DNA of 27,050 nucleotides from an uncultured Lachnospiraceae bacterium (GCA_946549155.1 CAMNQN010000006.1:1-27050), one strand, 5' to 3'; positions 7,253 through 15,845 are shown, counted from the first letter of the stretch. Translations and numbers: made by a program. The notes: a model not told the origin generated them from the sequence alone.

Positions 7253-7285
7253 GTTTTGATTGTTTTTGATCGTTTTTGTTTATTT
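7253..7285. promoter_or_regulatory. DeoR-family operator-like direct repeats upstream of the transketolase operon
   Basis: Read on the minus strand, the units AACGATCAAAA and AACAATCAAAA lie in tandem after a related AAACAAAA. Repeated CAAAAA(C)nATCAAAA-type units of this kind are common operators of DeoR/GlpR-type sugar regulators. They sit between the predicted minus-strand promoter and the start codon, a position suited to repression. A related CAATCATTTTTAG occurs at 7350-7362, directly before the deoC -35 box. The binding protein is probably the DeoR regulator at 8156; this is inferred. Confidence 0.45.
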
Positions 7286-7289
7286 ATTC

Positions 7290-7318
7290 ATTCTATCACA
7301 GATTTTGTCGAAATACAA
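7290..7318 (-). promoter_or_regulatory. Promoter of the transketolase-xylulokinase operon
   Basis: On the minus strand TTGTAT (7313-7318) and TAGAAT (7290-7295) are 17 bp apart. The -35 box is moderate and the -10 box good. Transcription would start near 7283, inside the operator-like repeats. Confidence 0.5.
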
Positions 7319-7362
7319 TGTATTATATTGAAATTATTTCGCTCATTTTCAATCATTTTTAG

Positions 7363-7391
7363 TTGACACACCGCCCCACATAACTTATAAT
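7363..7391 (+). promoter_or_regulatory. Consensus sigma-A promoter of deoC
   Basis: TTGACA (7363-7368), a 17-bp spacer and TATAAT (7386-7391): a perfect consensus promoter. It gives a leader of about 80 nt containing a small hairpin, GACAGC (7415-7420) with GCTGTC (7424-7429). A promoter this strong for a catabolic gene implies tight repression when substrate is absent. Confidence 0.85.
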
Positions 7392-7480
7392 TTGTATCAG
7401 CAAGGGAAACGCCCGACAGCGCCGCTGTCTTTTCAGGGCTTCACGTTCACTCACTTTATATATAGAAAGGAAACGATTCT

Positions 7481-8134
7481 ATGACACATGCAGAAATTTT
7501 ATCCAAAGTAGATCACACCTTACTGGCACAGACCGCCACCTGGGAGCAGATCAAGGCGCTCTGCGACGACGCGCTGAAATACAAGACCGCCTCCGTCTGC
7601 ATTCCTCCCGCTTATGTAAAGAAAGCAAAAGAGTATCTGGGAAAAGATATGGCTGTCTGCACCGTAATTGGCTTCCCCAACGGAAATCACACCACAGAGG
7701 CGAAAATATTTGAAACCCGGGACGCTCTGGAAAAGGGAGCCGACGAGATCGATATGGTCATCAATGTGGGAGCGCTGAAGGCCCGGGACTACGACTACGT
7801 ATTGAATGAGATTACGGAGCTGAAAAAAATCTGCGGAAGCAAAATTTTAAAGGTAATTATTGAGACCTGCCTGCTGACCGACGAAGAAAAGATCAAGATG
7901 TGCGAGCTGGTGACCAGGGCCGGCGCGGATTATATCAAAACTTCCACCGGCTTTTCCACGGGAGGGGCCACCTTTGACGACGTTGCCCTTTTTGCGAAGC
8001 ACGTTGGGCCAAATGTGAAAATCAAAGCTGCCGGCGGCATCTCCTCTTTTGATGACGGAGAAAAATTTATTGAGCTGGGTGCGTCCCGCCTGGGCACCAG
8101 CCGGCTGGTAAAGCTTGAAAAGGCAAAGGCATAG
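7481..8134 (+). CDS. deoC: Deoxyribose-phosphate aldolase
   Basis: 217 aa, the usual length. It cleaves 2-deoxyribose-5-phosphate into acetaldehyde and glyceraldehyde-3-phosphate, the last step of deoxynucleoside catabolism. Class I aldolase residues are all present: D91 in 'DMVINVG', the Schiff-base lysine K153 in 'YIKTSTGF', and K182 in 'IKAAGGI'. AGAAAGGAAACG precedes the ATG. It leads the plus-strand operon with the DeoR regulator 21 bp behind and lies opposite the transketolase-xylulokinase operon. Its product feeds glycolysis, and the divergent enzymes handle the ribose and xylulose side. Confidence 0.97.
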   Translation: MTHAEILSKVDHTLLAQTATWEQIKALCDDALKYKTASVCIPPAYVKKAKEYLGKDMAVCTVIGFPNGNHTTEAKIFETRDALEKGADEIDMVINVGALKARDYDYVLNEITELKKICGSKILKVIIETCLLTDEEKIKMCELVTRAGADYIKTSTGFSTGGATFDDVALFAKHVGPNVKIKAAGGISSFDDGEKFIELGASRLGTSRLVKLEKAKA

Positions 8135-8155
8135 CAAAAAAGCGGGGAGACGATT

Positions 8156-8959
8156 ATGCTGGCACTGCAAAGACACCAAATGATACTGGAATATCTAAAA
8201 GCCCATGGCGCCGCCACCACAAAGCAGCTCAGCGAACTGACCGGAGGGTCTCTGGCTACCCTGCGCAGAGACCTGAACACACTGAGCAGCCAGGGCCTCT
8301 TAGTCAAAACCCACGGCGGAGCGCAGGCCTCCGCCGCAGAGCGGGCCTTTCCCGCCGATGTACCAGGTTCATCCCGGGCCAATCCTCCAAAAGCTGACCC
8401 CTTTCTCTCCTTTAAAGCTGCGATCGCGGGAAAAGCGGCCGAATTGATTGCCTCCGGTGACACTATTTTCATCGGAGCCGGGATGACCTGCAACCTGCTC
8501 TGCCGCTGTCTTAACGAGAAGGAGCCGGCACACCTGACTGTGGTGACCACCAATGTCACCGCCGTAATCGAACTGGCCCAGAACCCGAACATTTCCACCC
8601 TTCTTCTTGGCGGAAATATTCACACCGGCACCAACCATATCGAAACGCTGGACGAATATACGGTGTCGTCGCTGGAACAGCTCTACTTTGATAAAGCCTT
8701 TATCACCGTGGATGGCATTGACCGGACCTCCGGCTACTCCATCGTAAACCGGGCGCAGCTTCCTTTATATCATCATCTTTTAAAAAATTCCCAGGCGCTA
8801 TACCTGCTGGCCAACGAGGGGAAATTCGATAAACGAACCTTTACCCACCTTTGCGGTCTGGATGATATCTCCCATGTTATCACCAATGCCTGCATTCCCG
8901 GAGAATATCTGGAGTATTACCGGGAAGCAGGGATAGAACTCATAATAGCTGAAGAATGA
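8156..8959 (+). CDS. DeoR family transcriptional regulator
   Basis: 267 aa. The N-terminal DeoR winged helix-turn-helix covers residues 1-57 (recognition segment 'GGSLATLRRDLNTLSSQGLL'). The C-terminal sugar-phosphate sensor domain covers about 90-240 and includes 'GDTIFIGAGMTCNLL' and 'FDKAFITVDGID'. DeoR proteins normally repress until a phosphorylated sugar binds; here deoxyribose-5-phosphate or a pentose phosphate is the natural guess. A GGGGAG site precedes the ATG. The gene is co-transcribed with deoC, giving autoregulation. Compared with relatives there is a small insertion at about residues 58-78 (Ala/Pro-rich) between the two domains. The operon ends at the strong hairpin at 8960-9007. 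Confidence 0.92.
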   Translation: MLALQRHQMILEYLKAHGAATTKQLSELTGGSLATLRRDLNTLSSQGLLVKTHGGAQASAAERAFPADVPGSSRANPPKADPFLSFKAAIAGKAAELIASGDTIFIGAGMTCNLLCRCLNEKEPAHLTVVTTNVTAVIELAQNPNISTLLLGGNIHTGTNHIETLDEYTVSSLEQLYFDKAFITVDGIDRTSGYSIVNRAQLPLYHHLLKNSQALYLLANEGKFDKRTFTHLCGLDDISHVITNACIPGEYLEYYREAGIELIIAEE

Positions 8960-9007
8960 GAAAAGAAAAGCCCGCCGCACATCCATGTGCTCCGGGCTTT
9001 TCTTTTC
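8960..9007. terminator. Strong bidirectional rho-independent terminator
   Basis: GAAAAGAAAAGCCCG (8960-8974) pairs perfectly with CGGGCTTTTCTTTTC (8993-9007), with a further inner stem GCACAT/ATGTGC. The A-rich and T-rich flanks allow it to work in both directions, ending the deoC-deoR operon and the gdpP-rplI-dnaB operon. Confidence 0.93.
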
Positions 9008-9023
9008 CTGCATAACACAGTCT

Positions 9024-10352
9024 CTACTTTTGCATATTCGCGAATTTCGTATATCTTGGCAGCCAGGCCAGCTCCACGGTTCCGATGGGGCCGTTTCTCT
9101 GCTTTGCGATGATGACCTCCGCCACATCCTTGCGGTCGGTATCCTTATTATAATAGTCATCGCGGTACAGAAACATTACCACATCGGCGTCCTGCTCAAT
9201 GGCTCCGGACTCCCGCAGGTCCGAAAGCATGGGCCGGTGATCGGGCCGCTGCTCCACCGCCCGGGAGAGCTGGGATAGGGCCACCACCGGCACCTGCAGT
9301 TCCCTGGCGATCTCTTTTAAGGAGCGGGAGATATCGGAAATCTCCTGCTGCCTGGACTCTGCTTTTTTGCTGCCCTGCATCAACTGCAGATAGTCAATCA
9401 TGATGATGCCCAAATTATGCTCCAGCTTATATTTCCGGCACTTACTGCGCAGCTCCGCCACGGAGATACCCGGCGTATCATCGATAATCATATGGGAACG
9501 GCCAATGATTCCGGCTCCCTCTATCAGGTTCGCCCAGTCCGCATCGCTTAAATTTCCATTTCGCAAAAGCTGTGCATCCACCCGGGACTCAAGGGAGAAG
9601 AGACGGTTCACCAGCTGTTCCTTGGACATCTCCAGACTGAAAATCGCCACGGTAATGTCGTTCCGGAAAGCCATATGCTCCGCGATATTCAGCACGAAAG
9701 CCGTCTTTCCCATGGAGGGACGGGCCGCGATCAGAATCAGGTCTGAGGGCTGAAACCCAGAGGTCTTATAATCCAGATCGATAAAACCAGTGGCCAATCC
9801 GGTAACGCTGCCCTTGTTTCTGCTGGCCATCTCGATCTTGTCCAGGGCCTTCAGCACCACATCCTTGATGGGCACAAAATCATCTGTATTTTTTTTCTGG
9901 AGCACCTGGAAGATACGTTTCTCCGTATCCTCCATAATATCCTCCACCTTTTCCGTCCCCGCGTAGCAGGCGTTGGCAATATCTTCATTTACCTTGATCA
10001 ATCGCCGCAGCAGCGCCTTATCCTGCACGATCTGCGCGTAGTAGCGCACATTGGCGGAGGTGGGGACCACAGTAATCATATCCCGTATAAATTCCAGGCT
10101 GCTGACTTCCGGCGGGGCATTCATTTCCTTCAGACGATCCTGAAGGGTAATCATATCCACCGGCTTTCCTTCGCCGTACAACCCGGTCATAGCGTCAAAC
10201 AGCAAACCGTACTGTTTTTGATAAAAATCCTCGTTCGTCAGCAGCTCCTGGGCCACAGAGATAGCCTCCTGATCCAGCAGCATGGCGCCGATAACCGACT
10301 GCTCCGCCTCCACGCTGTGGGGCATGACCCGTTTAATCAGCGTTTCTTCCAT
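9024..10352 (-). CDS. dnaB: Replicative DNA helicase DnaB
   Basis: 442 aa, normal length. This hexameric helicase unwinds the chromosomal fork and recruits primase. The N-terminal domain begins 'MPHSVEAEQSVIGAMLLD', the RecA-like domain has Walker A ARPSMGKT (residues 210-217), and Walker B/H3 lies at 'IIMIDYLQLMQG' (316-327, D320). The C-terminal 'RPMLSDLRESGAIEQDADVV' is classic DnaB. The ATG directly abuts the stop codon of rplI (TAAATG), and its Shine-Dalgarno (GTGGAGAG) lies in the last rplI codons. The gdpP-rplI-dnaB order is a conserved Firmicutes cluster. In Bacillus the same gene is called dnaC. Confidence 0.98.
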   Translation of the reverse strand: MEETLIKRVMPHSVEAEQSVIGAMLLDQEAISVAQELLTNEDFYQKQYGLLFDAMTGLYGEGKPVDMITLQDRLKEMNAPPEVSSLEFIRDMITVVPTSANVRYYAQIVQDKALLRRLIKVNEDIANACYAGTEKVEDIMEDTEKRIFQVLQKKNTDDFVPIKDVVLKALDKIEMASRNKGSVTGLATGFIDLDYKTSGFQPSDLILIAARPSMGKTAFVLNIAEHMAFRNDITVAIFSLEMSKEQLVNRLFSLESRVDAQLLRNGNLSDADWANLIEGAGIIGRSHMIIDDTPGISVAELRSKCRKYKLEHNLGIIMIDYLQLMQGSKKAESRQQEISDISRSLKEIARELQVPVVALSQLSRAVEQRPDHRPMLSDLRESGAIEQDADVVMFLYRDDYYNKDTDRKDVAEVIIAKQRNGPIGTVELAWLPRYTKFANMQK

Positions 10353-10799
10353 TTATAAGCTCTCCACATTCACCTTCAGCTGTGCAGTAACCTTCGTGTG
10401 CAGCTTCACCGCCACATCCATGGTTCCCACATTTTTCAGAGGCGTGGTGATCATCACCTTTTTCTTGTCGATTTCCAGACCCAGCTGGTCCTTTACCGCC
10501 TCCGCGACCTCTTTATTGGAAATGGAACCGAACAGCTTTCCGCCCTCTCCCACCTTCACCTTCAAAGTGATGGAGGATTTCCCGATCTTTTCTCCCAGCT
10601 CCATGGCGGCTGCCAGATTTTCCGCAGCCACCTTCTCCTGATTCGCCCTCTGCAGCTTCAGGTCATTCCTGTTTTTCCCGGTAGCCTCCACACCCTGCTT
10701 CTTTTTCAGGAGCACATTTCTGGCATAGCCGTCGCTTACCTCCACGATTTCTCCCTTTTTCCCAACGTTTTTTACATCCTCCAGCAAAATTACTTTCAT
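10353..10799 (-). CDS. rplI: 50S ribosomal protein L9
   Basis: 148 aa. The N-terminal 23S-binding domain starts 'MKVILLEDVKNVGKKGEIVEV' and contains 'GYARNVLLKK'. A long connecting helix leads to the C-terminal domain (from about residue 75, 'SSITLKVKVGEGGKLFGSIS'). It binds the L1-stalk base of the large subunit and supports frame maintenance. It sits 1 nt after the gdpP stop codon and directly abuts dnaB, so all three are co-translated. Nothing is unusual about it. Confidence 0.98.
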   Translation of the reverse strand: MKVILLEDVKNVGKKGEIVEVSDGYARNVLLKKKQGVEATGKNRNDLKLQRANQEKVAAENLAAAMELGEKIGKSSITLKVKVGEGGKLFGSISNKEVAEAVKDQLGLEIDKKKVMITTPLKNVGTMDVAVKLHTKVTAQLKVNVESL

Positions 10800-10800
10800 A

Positions 10801-12852
10801 TTAGATAGCTCCTTCCTCTGTCATTTCTCTCAATACGTCTTTTACTTTCTGGACCGCTTCCTCCACAGTCACCCCGGAAAGCTGTGCTCCGGCAATATTA
10901 ATGTGTCCGCCGCCGCCCAGACGCTCCATAATAATCTGAACATTGACCTCGTCAATGGACCTGGCGCTGATAAACACCCGCTTGTCATACTGGGTAATTA
11001 CGAAAGAGGCCTTCACACCCACAATATTCAGCAGCTCGTTGGCCGCCTGGGCTCCCACCACATTGGGACTCTCAAGTCCCTGGGCAGGACAAATGCTGAT
11101 CGCGTAATCATCCAGGTAGCTCTCCGCATGGCGCACCGCCTCCGCCCGGGCCTTGTAGCTGTCCATATCATCCCGCAGAGCCTTGCGCACCCGGGTCACA
11201 TCCGCGCCGCAGCGCCTTAAAAACGCCGCCGCCTCAAAGGTGCGCACGCCGGTCTTGGCCACAAAATTATTCGTATCAATGATAATACCCGCATACATAC
11301 AGTCCGCCTCCAGCCCCTTTGGCCGCACGCTCTCCTCGAAATACTGCAGGATTTCCGCAATCATCTCACAGGCGGAGGAGGCGGAGGGCTCAATGTAGGA
11401 CAGATCCGCATGCTCAATCTTCTCCGTGGTTTGTCTGTGATGGTCCACCACGATAACGGTTTGCGTCTGGGTCAAAAGCTCCCTGCACTCCGTCATGCTG
11501 GGCCGGTTCGTATCCACCGCAACCACCACGGTGTTATTGTCCACCAGCTCCATGGCCTTCTCGTGGCTGATAAACATATCTTCCTCATACTCCCGGCTCT
11601 CCTGGAACTGATTCACCCAGGAGCGGATGCTGCTGTTCACTTCACCCAGCACAATATGGGCCTGCTTGCCCACCGTCCGGGCTCCCCGGTAAACGCCCAC
11701 ACAGGCGCCCAGCGAATCCATATCCGTGATCTTATGTCCCATAACTACCACGGTTTCCTTGGTGAGCATAATCTCCCGCATAGCCTGGGCCTTCACTCTG
11801 GCCTTCACCCGGGTATTTCTCTCATTTCCCTGGGACTTTCCGCCAAAGAACGCCATCTTGTCATTATCCTTGACCACTGCCTGATCGCCGCCCCGGCCCA
11901 GAGCCATCTCCATAGCGCTCCGTGCGAACTCGTAATTCTGCAGATAACCGCTGCCGTTCACACCCATACCGATGCTGATGGTCATTCCCGCCTCATTGCC
12001 AATATTAATCGTCTTTACGCCCTCCAGAATGGAAAAGCGGTCCTCCTCCAGCGCATCCAGACTCTTCTGATTCATAATCACCAGATACTTGTCCTTCTCC
12101 AGCTTCTTCACCAGGCCCTCCATGGCGGAGAAATATTTATTAATCTTCCGGTCCACCAGCACATTCAGCAGAGACTGATGCACCTCATCCACCCGGTCCA
12201 TGGCTTCCTCGTAATTATCAATATAGACCAGGCCCGCCACCGGCCGCTGCTCCCGGTTTTCCTTAATATAACGCTTCAGGTCCGTCTCGTCAAAGAGATA
12301 TACCATATAGAGGTAATCGTGCTCATTCTCCTGCTCCACCAGCTCCACATCATCCAGCAGCTCGTCCAGTGAAATCTTCTGAATGCGGGCCCGAAAGCTC
12401 TGCTCCTTATACTCAACGGCCAGATCCCTGTCCCATCCGTCGCCTGGCAGGACGCCCCGGCTGATCTCCGGAAACAGCGTGGAAATATTTTTCCGGTATC
12501 CGTTGCTCTTGCCTGTCAGCTCATACATCTGGTCATTCATCCACATAATCCGGCCATCCGGCTCCAACAGGGCGGAGGGGATCTGAAATTCCTGTAAAAT
12601 CACCTTCTGCACCTGGGCATAGCTAATGGCAAAATCCACCAGCTCCCGCAAAATCTTCGGCTTATAGTGGAAATACAGCCACAGCACCACCAAAAAATAC
12701 GCCGCTGTAAAAGCCAGCGTAATCAGTCCTGCCCGGTAGTCAATCCAGAAAAGCGCAATCGCCAATACAAATAAGGTAAGCGCCAGCACCACGTTCCACT
12801 GCCAATGAATTTTCAGATGGCCACTATACTTCGCTTTAAATTTCGTTTTCAT
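10801..12852 (-). CDS. gdpP: Cyclic-di-AMP phosphodiesterase GdpP (DHH family)
   Basis: 683 aa, membrane-bound. It hydrolyses c-di-AMP to 5'-pApA, which affects potassium and osmotic balance and beta-lactam tolerance. Order of domains: two transmembrane helices (about 19-36 and 42-62), a PAS-like region (80-150), a degenerate GGDEF domain (about 205-330, with GGDQA at 321-325 where GGDEF would be), then the catalytic DHH/DHHA1 part. Metal ligands are visible at H373, D377 and D379 ('GHKITDMDS'), D447 and D470-H471-H472. GGGGH is at 646-650. It is the first gene of the cluster with rplI and dnaB. Upstream lie a weak TAAAAT -10 box (12901-12906) and a palindrome GAGTA/TACTC (12878-12890) in the leader. 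Confidence 0.96.
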   Translation of the reverse strand: MKTKFKAKYSGHLKIHWQWNVVLALTLFVLAIALFWIDYRAGLITLAFTAAYFLVVLWLYFHYKPKILRELVDFAISYAQVQKVILQEFQIPSALLEPDGRIMWMNDQMYELTGKSNGYRKNISTLFPEISRGVLPGDGWDRDLAVEYKEQSFRARIQKISLDELLDDVELVEQENEHDYLYMVYLFDETDLKRYIKENREQRPVAGLVYIDNYEEAMDRVDEVHQSLLNVLVDRKINKYFSAMEGLVKKLEKDKYLVIMNQKSLDALEEDRFSILEGVKTINIGNEAGMTISIGMGVNGSGYLQNYEFARSAMEMALGRGGDQAVVKDNDKMAFFGGKSQGNERNTRVKARVKAQAMREIMLTKETVVVMGHKITDMDSLGACVGVYRGARTVGKQAHIVLGEVNSSIRSWVNQFQESREYEEDMFISHEKAMELVDNNTVVVAVDTNRPSMTECRELLTQTQTVIVVDHHRQTTEKIEHADLSYIEPSASSACEMIAEILQYFEESVRPKGLEADCMYAGIIIDTNNFVAKTGVRTFEAAAFLRRCGADVTRVRKALRDDMDSYKARAEAVRHAESYLDDYAISICPAQGLESPNVVGAQAANELLNIVGVKASFVITQYDKRVFISARSIDEVNVQIIMERLGGGGHINIAGAQLSGVTVEEAVQKVKDVLREMTEEGAI

Positions 12853-12951
12853 TGTTTTCTCCCTCTCAAATTACCAGGAGTAAAATACTCTAATATTTAA
12901 ATTTTACCACATATCAGGGAATTAGGAAAGAAGAAGGTGAAAAAAATAAGG

Positions 12952-13059
12952 GGACGCAGGATGAGTCGGGGCCCATGGCCATATACATCTGAAAAACATC
13001 TCCAGATGCTTGTGACCCTGCACGCCCGCCTCTTCCTGCGTCCTGATAATTAACAAAAC
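12952..13059. repeat. Family-B structured palindromic repeat, complete copy
   Basis: GGACGCAGGA (12952-12961) and TCCTGCGTCC (13034-13043) form a perfect 10-bp outer stem around a 72-nt interior. The interior holds a second stem CATCTG/CAGATG and a GGCC-ATG-GGCC stem. The right part (13007-13059) repeats at 1-53 and the outer arm with its flank repeats inverted at 24919-24956. Read on the minus strand, downstream of glgB, the outer stem is followed by a T-rich tract (TTATTTTTTT at 12942-12951). Here it may serve as the glgB terminator. It fills most of the 210-bp gap between glgB and gdpP. Confidence 0.7.
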
Positions 13060-13062
13060 CCG

Positions 13063-15048
13063 TTAAAATTTAAATACCGCCACACCATAGGCCGGCAGGT
13101 CATAGGCGAAGGAGCAGGGCTTTCCGTCGCACTCTCCCTTTACCGCCTTGTACACCTCCGGCTGAGTCTTTCCGCTGCCGCCGTACTGGGCATCGTCACT
13201 GTTAAGCACCAGCTTGTACTGCTTTCTCCGGTCCACGCCCACCCGGTAATCCGGACGCGCCACCGGCGTGAAGTTGATGACAAAGAGCAGGTTGTTCTTT
13301 CCGTCGGCGGTATGACGCATAAAGCTGAAAATGCTGCGGTCACCGTCGTTGGGATTTATCCACTCAAAGCCCTCCGGTACGCCGTCGGCCTTATACATGC
13401 AGGGGGTCTTGGTGTAGAGATGCAGCAGATCCTTCACAAAATTCTGCATCTGCTGATGCCTCTCCTCCGCCAGCAGGTACCAGTCCAGCTCTCTGGCCTC
13501 GCTCCACTCCTGGAACTGGGCGAAATCCTGGCCCATAAACAGCAGCTTCTTGCCCGGATGTCCGAACATAAACGCATAGCCCGCCTTCAGATTCGCAAAT
13601 TTGTCGTCGTAGAGTCCGGGCATTTTGTTGATCATGGAACATTTCAGATGCACCACCTCGTCATGGGACAGCACCAGGATATATTGCTCTGAGTATGCGT
13701 AGGTCATGGCGAAGGTCATCTTGTTATGGTTGTATTTGCGGAAGTAGGGGTCCAGCTTCATGTACTCCAAAAAGTCATGCATCCAGCCCATGTTCCACTT
13801 CATGGTAAAGCCAAGGCCGTCCTCCTCCGGCTTTCCCGTCACCTTGGGCCAGGCTGTGGATTCCTCCGCAATCATCATCACGCCCGGATGCCTGCCGTGA
13901 ATCACGCTGTTTAAGTGCTTGAAAAATTCTATCGCCTCCAGATTTTTATTCCCGCCGTATTGATTGGGCACCCACTGACCGTTCTGACGGCCATAATCCA
14001 GATACAGCATGGAGGCCACGGCGTCCACCCGCAGGCCGTCCACATGGTACTGCTCCAGCCAGAACAGCGCATTGCTGATGAGGAAATTTTTCACCTCATT
14101 TTTCCCGTAATCAAATACCTTGGTACCCCAGTCGGGATGTTCCCCCTTGCGGGGATCCGCGTACTCATAGACGCAGGTGCCGTCAAATTCCGCCAGGCCG
14201 TGGGCGTCTCTGGGGAAATGGGCCGGTACCCAGTCCAGAATCACGCCGATATTATTTTTATGGAAGTAATTCACCATCCAGGCAAAATCCTCCGGTGTGC
14301 CGTAGCGGGAGGTGGGCGCGAAATAGCCCGTCACCTGATAGCCCCAGGAGCCGTCAAAGGGATGCTCCGCAATACCCATCAGTTCCACATGGGTGTAGCC
14401 CATTTTCTTTACATAATCCGTCAGAGCGTAGGCGAACTCCCGGTAATTGTAAAAGCCAGGCTCGTCCTCCTCATGGGGATGTTTTCTCCAGCTTCCGGGA
14501 TGCACCTCGTAAATGGCAACCGGTCTCTCCTCCGGCTGAAATTCCGCCTGCTTTTTCATCCACGCGGAATCACTCCAGCTCATTCCCGATATATCGGTAA
14601 CCACCGATGCAGTGCCGGGCCGAAACTCCGCCGCGTTGGCGTAAGGATCTGCCTTGTACAGCCGCCGTCCATCCCTGGTCAGCACCAGGAACTTATACAG
14701 GTCTCCCGCCTTAGCCTCCGGCACAAACAATTCATAGATTCCTAACGGGTCCAAGCGCTTCATGGAATGACTGGCCTCGTCCCAGTCGTTGAAGCTTCCG
14801 ATCAGCTGCACCCCCGCTGCGTTGGGCGCCCATACCGCAAAGTGAATGCCCTTTTTTCCCTTCCTTTTGGAGGGATGCGCCCCCAGCTTTTTATAAATAT
14901 CGTAATGCACCCCCTGCCCAAACAGATACTGATCCAGCTCTGTGATAAATTCCGGCGCCGCCTTTGCCGCAGCCCGTTTTCCCGTGCCTCCCCCTGCTGT
15001 CTTTCTCCCGGATGTCGTTCCTTTCTTTACCGCTTCCTTCTTCCTCAT
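13063..15048 (-). CDS. glgB: 1,4-alpha-glucan branching enzyme
   Basis: 661 aa, GH13. It introduces alpha-1,6 branches into glycogen. An N-terminal basic, Lys/Ala/Gly-rich extension (residues 1-30) precedes the CBM48-type domain ('AVWAPNAAGVQLIGSFNDWD', 71-90) and the barrel. Catalytic residues: nucleophile D342 in 'VDGLRVDAV', acid/base E395 in 'MIAEEST', and H462-D463 in 'LSHDEVVH'. After that motif the sequence is 'LKCS' instead of the usual GKxS, a local variation. AGAGGA precedes the ATG. No other glycogen genes are nearby; the TetR regulator 30 bp upstream is probably co-transcribed. The unusual low-complexity N-terminus may be a flexible tail; its role is not known. Confidence 0.95.
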   Translation of the reverse strand: MRKKEAVKKGTTSGRKTAGGGTGKRAAAKAAPEFITELDQYLFGQGVHYDIYKKLGAHPSKRKGKKGIHFAVWAPNAAGVQLIGSFNDWDEASHSMKRLDPLGIYELFVPEAKAGDLYKFLVLTRDGRRLYKADPYANAAEFRPGTASVVTDISGMSWSDSAWMKKQAEFQPEERPVAIYEVHPGSWRKHPHEEDEPGFYNYREFAYALTDYVKKMGYTHVELMGIAEHPFDGSWGYQVTGYFAPTSRYGTPEDFAWMVNYFHKNNIGVILDWVPAHFPRDAHGLAEFDGTCVYEYADPRKGEHPDWGTKVFDYGKNEVKNFLISNALFWLEQYHVDGLRVDAVASMLYLDYGRQNGQWVPNQYGGNKNLEAIEFFKHLNSVIHGRHPGVMMIAEESTAWPKVTGKPEEDGLGFTMKWNMGWMHDFLEYMKLDPYFRKYNHNKMTFAMTYAYSEQYILVLSHDEVVHLKCSMINKMPGLYDDKFANLKAGYAFMFGHPGKKLLFMGQDFAQFQEWSEARELDWYLLAEERHQQMQNFVKDLLHLYTKTPCMYKADGVPEGFEWINPNDGDRSIFSFMRHTADGKNNLLFVINFTPVARPDYRVGVDRRKQYKLVLNSDDAQYGGSGKTQPEVYKAVKGECDGKPCSFAYDLPAYGVAVFKF

Positions 15049-15078
15049 CCTTTTTTCCTCTCGAAATGAAATATTTAT

Positions 15079-15654
15079 TTATGAAAAAATACCATACATA
15101 AATTGATCCACAATACCGCGCACCTGCTCCCGGCTCACCGTGCTCTTCCCGGTCTTCTTATCAAAGCTCAGCACCAGATACTGATTCACCGCCCCGATAT
15201 AACTGATGGCGAACTGCTTCTGACGCCCGTTCATGTTACCCAGCTCCCAGGAGCAATCCTTAAAAACCCTGATCACCGTCTCGTAAAAGTGCTCATAGTA
15301 GGGCCTCGCTGTCTGGTAGGCTTCGTTCTCCCTGGCGGAATAGAACAGCGCCATAAGCAGCATATAAAACCGGTACTCCTCCCTGAAAAAATCATAATAC
15401 ACGCCCCCCAGCTCATACAGCTTAGACCGGATATCCCCCGGCCTGTTCACCACAGATTCCAGCTCCGGAATCAGCCGTTCAAACTTCGTATCAAGAATCG
15501 CCTTCAGAAGGCCCCTCTTGCTGCCAAAATAATAATAGAGCGTCGGCTTCGTGACGCCCGCCCGCTCCACAATCTCCTGGACTCCCGCGGCGTCATACCC
15601 TCTGGAATAAAACAGTTCTTCCGCGCACTGCATGATCCGCTCCCTGTTTTCCAT
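15079..15654 (-). CDS. TetR/AcrR family transcriptional regulator
   Basis: 191 aa. The N-terminal TetR helix-turn-helix covers about residues 5-50, with 'GYDAAGVQEIVERAGVTKPT' and 'LYYYFGSKRGLLKAIL'. The C-terminal helical ligand domain is not assignable to a known ligand. Its own promoter contains a palindrome (15692-15703), so it probably represses itself. It lies 30 bp upstream of glgB on the same strand; whether glgB is a regulatory target or merely a downstream passenger cannot be decided from sequence. Confidence 0.9.
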   Translation of the reverse strand: MENRERIMQCAEELFYSRGYDAAGVQEIVERAGVTKPTLYYYFGSKRGLLKAILDTKFERLIPELESVVNRPGDIRSKLYELGGVYYDFFREEYRFYMLLMALFYSARENEAYQTARPYYEHFYETVIRVFKDCSWELGNMNGRQKQFAISYIGAVNQYLVLSFDKKTGKSTVSREQVRGIVDQFMYGIFS

Positions 15655-15687
15655 GAAAAGCCTCCCCTCTAACTGCTGTTTATCTGT

Positions 15688-15716
15688 ATTTTACCGTTCG
15701 GTATATAAAAAGTCAA
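15688..15716 (-). promoter_or_regulatory. TetR promoter with overlapping palindromic operator
   Basis: On the minus strand TTGACT (15711-15716), a 17-bp spacer and TAAAAT (15688-15693). The inverted repeat TACCG-TT-CGGTA (15692-15703) lies in the spacer and touches the -10 box. ACCGNNCGGT palindromes are typical TetR-family operators, so autorepression is likely. Confidence 0.7.
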
Positions 15717-15845
15717 CCTATACTTTGCTTCCATTGGTAAGATCTGGAGGCAGGCCGATTTCCTGTAACATTCACCAACTTTTTTCCCGAATGGGCGCGA
15801 CTTTTGTCACTTATCCCAAATTTCTTTTTGGTTCTTCACTTTCGT

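Noticed and set aside
12878..12890. GAGTA-AAA-TACTC palindrome in the gdpP leader
   Set aside because: A short AT-rich palindrome with no partner site or adjacent regulator; it is mentioned under gdpP but not claimed as an operator.
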